From Acidimicrobiales bacterium (lineage in GTDB: Bacteria; Actinomycetota; Acidimicrobiia; Acidimicrobiales; Bog-793): a DNA stretch of 10,978 nucleotides. The stretch lies in NCBI GenBank assembly GCA_030037405.1, contig JASHRK010000116.1, positions 1 to 10,978 on the forward strand, given 5' to 3'. Shown in pieces: positions 6,741 to 10,978 of the stretch. The notes under the pieces are model-generated. The model was given only the letters and a program-made list of their open reading frames with translations, made no database searches and was not told the origin of the DNA. Numbering within the stretch: position 1 is the stretch's first letter; each line of letters starts with the position of its first letter. Position numbers and translations under genes: made by a program.

Positions 6741-7577
6741 ATGAGCTACGCCTCGAGCGGGCAGTCCGGTTGGCGCCGGTTACGTAGCAATCCCGCCACG
6801 GTCATAACGATCGTCGTCATAGCGGCCCTCGTCGGCGTCGCGATAGACCGCGGCGTGGCGAGCGGCAAGCTCTCGCTCGCCGTCGTCATCCTCATCGCCG
6901 TGGCGATCCCCTCGATCATGTTCCACGAGGTCAGCCATGGGATCGTCGCCTACTGGTGCGGCGACGACACGGCCAAGCGGGCAGGCCGTCTGAGCGCCAA
7001 CCCGGCGCGCCACGTAGACCCGATCGGGACGGTGATCGTCCCCATCGTGCTCGTCCTGCTGCACGGTCCCGCCTTCGGCTGGGCACGGCCGGTCCCGGTC
7101 TCGGTCAACCGGCTCCGCCGGCCCCGCAACCATGCGGTGCTCGTCGCCCTTGCCGGACCGGCCTCCAATGCCCTTCTCGCCATCGTGGCCGGGGTGATCG
7201 TGCATTTCATCATGGCGACGAGCCAGATCACCGAGGTGGGGATCTACGTCTCGGTCGGTTCCCTCTCCATCGAGCGCTACGGCGCCTCAGGCGGCCTCTA
7301 CTGGCTGGGAGTCGTCGTCGGGTTCCTCGGCCTCGTCAACATCTTCATCGGGGCCTTCAACCTGATCCCGATCCCGCCCCTCGACGGCTCAGCCGTCCTC
7401 GAACGCTTCATCCCCGTCGAGGTGCTCCCGACCTACTACCGCATGCGCATGGCCTTCATGGTCGTCGTGCTTCTCCTCGTCCTCTTCGACCGCGGCCTCC
7501 TCGACACGCTCTACTACCACTTGACCGTGTGGTACCTCGGGCTCTTCTCGCCCCACATCGGGCTGCTCTTCGGCTAG
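6741..7577 (+). CDS. Site-2 protease family (M50) intramembrane metalloprotease
   Basis: A 278-residue integral membrane protein. Hydrophobic segments are visible at about 19-36, 46-64, 95-108, 131-157, 187-207 and 236-250. The zinc-binding HEVSH motif is at 62-66, inside or at the edge of the second segment, and the third ligand D215 lies in NLIPIPPLDG at 207-216. FGWARPVPV at 112-120 is the conserved reentrant-loop motif of this subgroup. There is no PDZ domain, so it belongs to the compact S2P group rather than RseP/RasP or mycobacterial Rip1. Family knowledge: S2Ps cleave transmembrane segments of membrane proteins, often anti-sigma factors; no such partner is encoded nearby, so the substrate is unknown. 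It may share a transcript with the dksA-like gene. The stop faces the trpS stop across an inverted repeat. Confidence 0.92.
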   Translation: MSYASSGQSGWRRLRSNPATVITIVVIAALVGVAIDRGVASGKLSLAVVILIAVAIPSIMFHEVSHGIVAYWCGDDTAKRAGRLSANPARHVDPIGTVIVPIVLVLLHGPAFGWARPVPVSVNRLRRPRNHAVLVALAGPASNALLAIVAGVIVHFIMATSQITEVGIYVSVGSLSIERYGASGGLYWLGVVVGFLGLVNIFIGAFNLIPIPPLDGSAVLERFIPVEVLPTYYRMRMAFMVVVLLLVLFDRGLLDTLYYHLTVWYLGLFSPHIGLLFG

Positions 7578-7580
7578 CCC

Positions 7581-7624
7581 GCTCGGCCGGCCTACGCCGG
7601 CCGGCTTATGCCGTCCGGCCGAGC
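7581..7624. terminator. GC-rich nested inverted repeat between convergent genes, possible bidirectional terminator
   Basis: Two hairpins overlap here. GGCCGGC (7585-7591) and GCCGGCC (7596-7602) form a perfect 7-base stem with loop CTAC, extended by one C-G pair. Alternatively GCTCGGCCGG (7581-7590) pairs perfectly with CCGGCCGAGC (7615-7624), the right arm lying in the last codons of trpS. No T-tract follows on either strand, so this is not a classic intrinsic terminator. The position, where protease and trpS transcripts meet, supports a terminator role. Confidence 0.6.
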
Positions 7625-8592
7625 AGCCCCATCGCCTCCTTGGCGCGGGCAAGCGTCTTCGAGGCGACGGCCGCCGCCTTGTCCGCTCCCTGCTCGAGCA
7701 GGTTGGCCATCTCGCCCGGGTCGGAGCTGTACAGCTCGTAGCGCTTCCGTACCGGCTGCAGCATCTCGACAAGGGCCTCGGCGAGATCGGCTTTCAGGGA
7801 GCCGTACTGCTGGTAACGACTCGCCACCTCGGCGACGGGCTCGCCGGTGACGGCCGACATGATCTCGAGGAGGTTCGACACCCCGGGCTTACGATCGGGG
7901 TCGTAGCTGACCTCGCCGTCGGTGTCGGTTACCGCCCGCCTTATCTTCTGCGTGACCTCCTCAGGGCCGTCGAGGAGATCGATCCGCCCGAGGGGGGAGC
8001 CCTCCGACTTGGACATCTTCTGGGTCGGGGCCTGCAGGTCCATGACGCGGGCGGCCGCCTCCGGGACGGCCGCTTCCGGCACGACGAATGTCTCGCCGTA
8101 ACGGTTGTTGAAGCGCATGGCGACGTCACGGGTGAGCTCGAGATGCTGGCGCTGGTCGTCCCCGACGGGCACGCGGTCGGTGTCGTAGAGAAGGATGTCG
8201 GCGGCCATGAGGGCGGGGTAGGTGAACAGTCCGGCCTTCACGGCTCCGCGCCCGGCCGCCTTCTCCTTGAACTGCGTCATGCGCGAGAGCTCTCCGAACG
8301 AGACGTTGCACTCGAGCAACCAGGCCATCTCGGCGTGCTCGTGCACGTGGCTCTGGACGAACAGCGTGACGAGGTCAGGCTCGAGACCGGCCGCAAGGAA
8401 ACAGGCAGCCGTGTCGAGGGTGAGCGCCGCGAGCTCTCCCGGCTCGTGCTCGACGGTGAGGCTGTGCAGGTCGACGACGCAGAAGTAGCAGTCCGACTCG
8501 CGCTGGCCGGCCACCCACTGGCGAAATGCTCCCAGGTAGTTCCCGAGATGGAGGGCACCGGTCGGCTGCACGCCGGAGAAGACACGCGTCAT
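7606..8592 (-). CDS. trpS: Tryptophanyl-tRNA synthetase
   Basis: Charges tRNA-Trp with tryptophan in the cytoplasm. The 328 residues match bacterial TrpRS. Class Ic signature motifs: PTGALHLGNYLGA at 10-22 (HLGN at 15-18 is the HIGH equivalent), GDDQRQHLELTRD at 144-156 (substrate binding) and KMSKS at 192-196, followed by the C-terminal helical domain. An in-frame upstream ATG at 8656-8658 would add 22 residues; the start at 8590-8592 is preferred because MTRVFSGVQPTG is the family N-terminus and TATCAT lies 6 bases before it. No T-box or leader peptide fits in the short upstream region. It is the only minus-strand gene in the window, convergent with the M50 protease gene and divergent from scpA. 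It has the same CTC-rich Leu usage as its neighbours, so there is no sign of recent acquisition. Confidence 0.96.
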   Translation of the reverse strand: MTRVFSGVQPTGALHLGNYLGAFRQWVAGQRESDCYFCVVDLHSLTVEHEPGELAALTLDTAACFLAAGLEPDLVTLFVQSHVHEHAEMAWLLECNVSFGELSRMTQFKEKAAGRGAVKAGLFTYPALMAADILLYDTDRVPVGDDQRQHLELTRDVAMRFNNRYGETFVVPEAAVPEAAARVMDLQAPTQKMSKSEGSPLGRIDLLDGPEEVTQKIRRAVTDTDGEVSYDPDRKPGVSNLLEIMSAVTGEPVAEVASRYQQYGSLKADLAEALVEMLQPVRKRYELYSSDPGEMANLLEQGADKAAAVASKTLARAKEAMGLLGRTA

Positions 8593-8598
8593 CGCCGA

Positions 8599-8604
8599 AT
8601 GATA
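8599..8604 (-). promoter_or_regulatory. Putative -10 of a leaderless transcript (trpS)
   Basis: Read on the minus strand, TATCAT is followed by exactly 6 bases (TCGGCG) and the trpS ATG. No Shine-Dalgarno is present. It is close to the -10 consensus TANNNT. No clear -35 is visible. It is one half of a divergent promoter region with scpA. Confidence 0.55.
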
Positions 8605-8689
8605 GGTGGCGGCTCGACGAGGGACGGGCAGCCGCCCGGAGACGGGATGCGAGATCACGACTATCCTCGATACGCCGCCGGGGTGCCGG

Positions 8690-8695
8690 TATCGT
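8690..8695 (+). promoter_or_regulatory. Putative -10 of a leaderless transcript (scpA)
   Basis: TATCGT is followed by 7 bases and the scpA GTG at 8703, with no Shine-Dalgarno. A second -10-like hexamer, TATCCT, lies 28 bases upstream at 8662-8667 and could give a longer transcript. No good -35 is seen for either. It fixes the scpA start at 8703. Confidence 0.5.
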
Positions 8696-8702
8696 GGGCC
8701 GA

Positions 8703-9497
8703 GTGCCGTACTCCGTCCGCACAGACGTCTACGAGGGCCCCTTCGACGTCCTCCTGCGCCTCATCACCGACCAGGAGGTCGACCTCTACCAGGTGAGGAT
8801 CGCCAGCATCGTGGACGCCTTCCTCGAGGAGGTCGCGGCCGTCGAACGCCTCGACCTCGACACCGCCACCGAGTTCCTCCTCATCGCCGCCATCCTCGTC
8901 GAGCTCAAGTCGCGAAAGCTCCTCCCCGGCCGTGACGCAAACGCAGCTGAGGAGGATCTCGCCCTCCTCGAGGAGCGGGACTACCTGCTCGCACGGCTCG
9001 TGGAGTGCACCACCTTCGCGGCGGCGGGGAGCAAGCTCGAACAGCTCGAGCGGGAGCACTCCCGCTCCTTCGCCCGGGCGGTAGGGCCCGACGAGCGCTT
9101 CCAGCAATTGGCTCCGGACCTGCTTGCCGGCCTGAGCCCGCTCGACCTCGCCGAGGCGGCCGCCCGGGCCCTCGAGCCCCGCCCGGTGCCCAAGGTGGAG
9201 GCCGACCACATCCTCGTCGACGAGGTCACGATCGCCGAGGTCGTGGAGCGACTGACGGGCTTCCTTCCCGGGCGGACGCCTATCACCTTCCGGCAGCTCA
9301 CCGCCGGCGCACGGACGCGCACGGAGATAGTGGTGCACTTTCTCGCCCTCCTCGAGCTCTACAAGCAGGAGCTCGTGGAGCTCGACCAGCTCGGGACCTT
9401 CGCCGAGATCACCGTCACCTGGACGGGAGCCGAAGAGCCCGAGGCCGGACCCGCTGAGGCGAGCGCTCGGTCGCTCTACGAGGCCTCGGCACGGTGA
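8703..9497 (+). CDS. scpA: Segregation and condensation protein A
   Basis: Kleisin subunit that bridges the SMC dimer heads and binds ScpB, forming the bacterial condensin. The 264 residues show the kleisin N-terminus with EGPFDVLLRLI at 11-21 and VDLYQVRIASIVDAFLEEV at 26-44, then TEFLLIAAILVELKSRKLLP at 56-75, an acidic and variable middle, and a C-terminal winged-helix domain at about 170-240 with FLALLELYKQELVELDQ. The frame is open further upstream (to 8526), but the preceding 59 residues overlap the trpS start and are not conserved; GTG at 8703, just after a -10-like element, gives the family N-terminus. The stop overlaps the scpB start (GTGA). In M. tuberculosis parA precedes scpA; here divergent trpS does. 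Confidence 0.95.
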   Translation: MPYSVRTDVYEGPFDVLLRLITDQEVDLYQVRIASIVDAFLEEVAAVERLDLDTATEFLLIAAILVELKSRKLLPGRDANAAEEDLALLEERDYLLARLVECTTFAAAGSKLEQLEREHSRSFARAVGPDERFQQLAPDLLAGLSPLDLAEAAARALEPRPVPKVEADHILVDEVTIAEVVERLTGFLPGRTPITFRQLTAGARTRTEIVVHFLALLELYKQELVELDQLGTFAEITVTWTGAEEPEAGPAEASARSLYEASAR

Positions 9498-10102
9498 CCG
9501 CCGATGTCGGCGGCGCCGGCGATGGCGCCGAAGTCTCCTGCGACGCCGCCGGCGCTATCGAGGCAGTCGTGACCGTGGCGACCGATCCGGTGCCACCGGG
9601 GCTGCTTGCCGAGCTCATCGAGATCCCCGTCGACAGGGTCGAGGAGCTCTGCCAGGCGCTCGCAGCCTCCTACGAGCGGGACGACAGGGGCTTCCGCCTC
9701 GTCCGCGTCGCCGGCGGCTACCGGTTCCAGAGCGCAGAGCGGTATGCGGGATACGTGGAACGTTTCGTGCTCGACAGCTCGCCCCACAAGCTGTCTGGGG
9801 CCGCTCTCGAGACTCTCGCCGTGGTCGCCTACAAACAGCCGGTGTCGCGGTCGCAGATCTCGGCCATCCGTGGCGTCAACGTCGACGGCGTTCTCAGGCT
9901 CCTCGTCGCCCGCGGGTACCTGCAGGAGGTAGGACGGGACTCAGGTCCGGGTCAGCCGGTCCTGTTCGGGACGACCCGGCTCTTTCTCGAGAAGCTCGGC
10001 CTCGACTCCCTCGGCGATCTCCCCCCTCTCGCCGAGTTCGTCCCGGCAGCCGCCGCCGTCGAGCGCCTCGAGCAGGCGCTCCGGCCCGGCGACGGCGCTT
10101 GA
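9494..10102 (+). CDS. scpB: Segregation and condensation protein B
   Basis: Dimeric partner of ScpA in the SMC-ScpAB complex that compacts and helps separate the chromosome. The 202 residues hold two winged-helix domains: the first at about 20-80 (IEAVVTVATDPVPPGLLAELI ... GGYRFQS) and the second at about 98-165 with the hallmark LETLAVVAYKQPVSRSQISAIRGVNVDGVLRLLVARGYLQE pattern at 105-144 (anchors: YKQP 113-116, IRGV 125-128), ending in the FGTT segment at 158-161. About 18 N-terminal residues are low complexity (Gly, Ala, Asp) and a C-terminal tail of about 35 residues is variable. The GTG start is embedded in the scpA stop (GTGA), and the stop is embedded in the rluB start (TTGA), so the trio is a tight operon with coupled translation. 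Confidence 0.95.
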   Translation: MTADVGGAGDGAEVSCDAAGAIEAVVTVATDPVPPGLLAELIEIPVDRVEELCQALAASYERDDRGFRLVRVAGGYRFQSAERYAGYVERFVLDSSPHKLSGAALETLAVVAYKQPVSRSQISAIRGVNVDGVLRLLVARGYLQEVGRDSGPGQPVLFGTTRLFLEKLGLDSLGDLPPLAEFVPAAAAVERLEQALRPGDGA

Positions 10103-10869
10103 CCGCCGGCGGGGCCGAGCTCCCCGAAGGGGAGAGGCTGCAGAAGGTTCTCGCCCGTGTCGGCTTCGGCAGCCGCCGCGCCTGCGAGGAGCTGATCGAG
10201 GCGGGCCGCGTCACCGTCAACGGCGAGGTCGCCGAGCTCGGACGGCGCGTCGATCCCGCCAGCGACCGGGTCGAGGTGGACGGGATCCCCGCCGGCGTCC
10301 TCCCTGGGCTCGTCTACTACCTGCTCAACAAGCCTGCCGGCTTCGTCACGACGGCCGCCGATCCACAGGGGAGGCGAACCGTCCTCGATCTCGTCCCGAG
10401 CTCGCCGCGGGTCTTCCCCGTCGGCCGGCTCGACGTCTCGACGGAGGGGCTCATCCTTCTCACCAACGACGGCGATCTCGCCCAGCGAATCGCCCATCCG
10501 AGCCACGGGATGGCAAAGGAGTACTTCGTAGAGGTGGAGGGCAGCCTCTCCCCGGGAGACATCCGCCGCCTGAGAGAAGGCGTCGAGCTCGAGGACGGGA
10601 TGACGAGACCGGCCAAGGTGGCCGCCAGCGGTCCGAACCTGCTCCGGATAACGCTCCACGAAGGGCGCAAGCGGCAGGTGCGGCGGATGCTCGACGCCGT
10701 GGGCCACCCGGTGCGCCGCCTCGTCCGCACCCGCATCGGCCCGCTCACCGACCGGCGGCTCAAGCCGGGAGAGTGGCGCCACCTGGCACCAGGCGAAGTG
10801 CTGGTGCTATCGCGCGCCGTCGTCGCTCCGCGCCCAGGGCGCAGCCGCCTCACTAGGCTCCCGCCATGA
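10099..10869 (+). CDS. rluB: 23S rRNA pseudouridine synthase, RsuA/RluB family
   Basis: Isomerises a uridine of rRNA, by family most likely near position 2605 of 23S rRNA (E. coli RluB numbering). The 256 residues comprise an N-terminal S4 RNA-binding domain (about 11-62, with RLQKVLARVGFGSRRACEELI) and the catalytic domain with YLLNKPAGFVTT at 74-85, GRLDVSTEGLILLTNDG at 109-125 containing the catalytic D112, KEYFVEV at 140-146 and the EGRKRQVRRML motif at 188-198. The start is TTG overlapping the scpB stop (TTGA). No Shine-Dalgarno is visible, so it probably relies on coupling; the conserved RLQKVLA begins at residue 13, leaving room for no later start. RsuA (16S) or RluE-like specificity cannot be excluded from sequence, but scpA-scpB-rluB order favours RluB. 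The last codons contain a -10-like element for aroH. Confidence 0.92.
   Translation: MTAGGAELPEGERLQKVLARVGFGSRRACEELIEAGRVTVNGEVAELGRRVDPASDRVEVDGIPAGVLPGLVYYLLNKPAGFVTTAADPQGRRTVLDLVPSSPRVFPVGRLDVSTEGLILLTNDGDLAQRIAHPSHGMAKEYFVEVEGSLSPGDIRRLREGVELEDGMTRPAKVAASGPNLLRITLHEGRKRQVRRMLDAVGHPVRRLVRTRIGPLTDRRLKPGEWRHLAPGEVLVLSRAVVAPRPGRSRLTRLPP
10854..10859 (+). promoter_or_regulatory. Putative -10 of a leaderless transcript (aroH)
   Basis: TAGGCT lies exactly 6 bases before the aroH ATG, inside the last codons of rluB. It is identical in sequence and spacing to the element before the dksA-like gene (6338-6343). It would give aroH its own transcript in addition to read-through from rluB. Confidence 0.5.
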
Positions 10870-10978
10870 CGGCCACACTGCGAGCATTGCGGGGAGCGAC
10901 GACGGTCGAGGAGGACTCCCCGGACCAGATCACGGAACGTGTCCAGGCGCTCGTGACCGAGATGCTGCAAAGAAACGC
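10866..10978 (+). CDS. aroH: Chorismate mutase, AroH type, 3' end outside window
   Basis: Only the first 37 residues are visible. They match the monofunctional AroH class (trimeric, Bacillus subtilis type), which converts chorismate to prephenate for Phe and Tyr synthesis. The stretch LRALRGATTVEEDSPDQI at 5-22 parallels the B. subtilis N-terminus, and R9 corresponds to its active-site R7; the following ITERVQALVTEML helix also fits. The ATG overlaps the rluB stop as ATGA and is also preceded by a -10-like hexamer at leaderless spacing, so both coupled and independent expression are possible. The class is different from the AroQ fold used by mycobacterial chorismate mutases. Later active-site residues lie outside the window and could not be checked. 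Confidence 0.85.
   Translation, partial: MTATLRALRGATTVEEDSPDQITERVQALVTEMLQRN

Noticed and set aside
8593..8658. 22-residue upstream extension of trpS
   Set aside because: Known TrpRS proteins start close to the RVFSGVQPTG motif, and the ATG at 8590-8592 follows a -10-like element at leaderless spacing.
8526..8702. 59-residue upstream extension of scpA
   Set aside because: It would overlap the start of trpS, is Arg/Ser-rich and not conserved; the kleisin N-terminus begins at the GTG at 8703.
8593..8702. T-box riboswitch or trp leader peptide upstream of trpS
   Set aside because: The putative transcript start coincides with the start codon, and no specifier loop, T-box sequence or run of Trp codons is visible in the 110-base gap.
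1..10978. Defence, toxin-antitoxin, biosynthetic cluster or other novel system
   Set aside because: All twelve genes belong to known conserved families in a recognised order with even composition; nothing in the window supports an accessory island.

Overview
The window is about 11 kb of dense, uniformly GC-rich bacterial DNA that looks chromosomal. It holds ten complete protein genes, one gene cut at the left edge (HAD phosphatase) and one cut at the right edge (AroH chorismate mutase). I see no rRNA, tRNA, CRISPR array, insertion sequence, phage gene or origin. The order HAD phosphatase - NAD kinase - recN - pyrG - NUDIX - xerD ... scpA - scpB - rluB resembles the Mycobacterium tuberculosis stretch Rv1692-Rv1711, so the host is most likely an actinobacterium (Actinomycetota). 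Differences in gene content (no tlyA, steA, mctB or parA; added DksA-like, site-2 protease and trpS genes; aroH after rluB) point away from Mycobacterium and Streptomyces to a deeper lineage such as Acidimicrobiia. That finer placement is inference.

Layout: (1) 1-3053, + strand: HAD phosphatase, nadK and recN, the first pair joined by an ATGA overlap and recN starting with a forced TTG. (2) 3054-6340, + strand: a 101-base gap with a strong Shine-Dalgarno, then pyrG, NUDIX hydrolase and xerD, all overlapping. (3) 6338-7577, + strand: a DksA/TraR-type zinc-finger gene that appears leaderless, then an M50 site-2 protease. (4) 7578-8592: trpS on the - strand, converging on the protease gene across a GC-rich inverted repeat and diverging from scpA. 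(5) 8690-10978, + strand: scpA, scpB, rluB and aroH, chained by 4-base stop/start overlaps.

Functions: NAD kinase and CTP synthase supply cofactor and nucleotide; the NUDIX enzyme probably removes ADP-ribose-like compounds; RecN acts in double-strand break repair; XerD resolves chromosome dimers; ScpA and ScpB are the partners of SMC in chromosome compaction; RluB modifies 23S rRNA; TrpRS charges tRNA-Trp; AroH opens the Phe/Tyr branch of aromatic synthesis. The linkage mainly reflects old gene order, with a recurring theme of chromosome maintenance (RecN, XerD, ScpAB).

I found no new multi-gene system. The most notable signal is regulatory: all four genes that start a likely transcript without a Shine-Dalgarno (dksA-like, trpS, scpA, aroH) have a TANNNT -10-like hexamer exactly 6 or 7 bases before the start codon, the geometry of leaderless transcripts. 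Secondary points are an inverted trpS, a Gln-to-His change in the glutaminase motif of PyrG and a strong preference for the Leu codon CTC.
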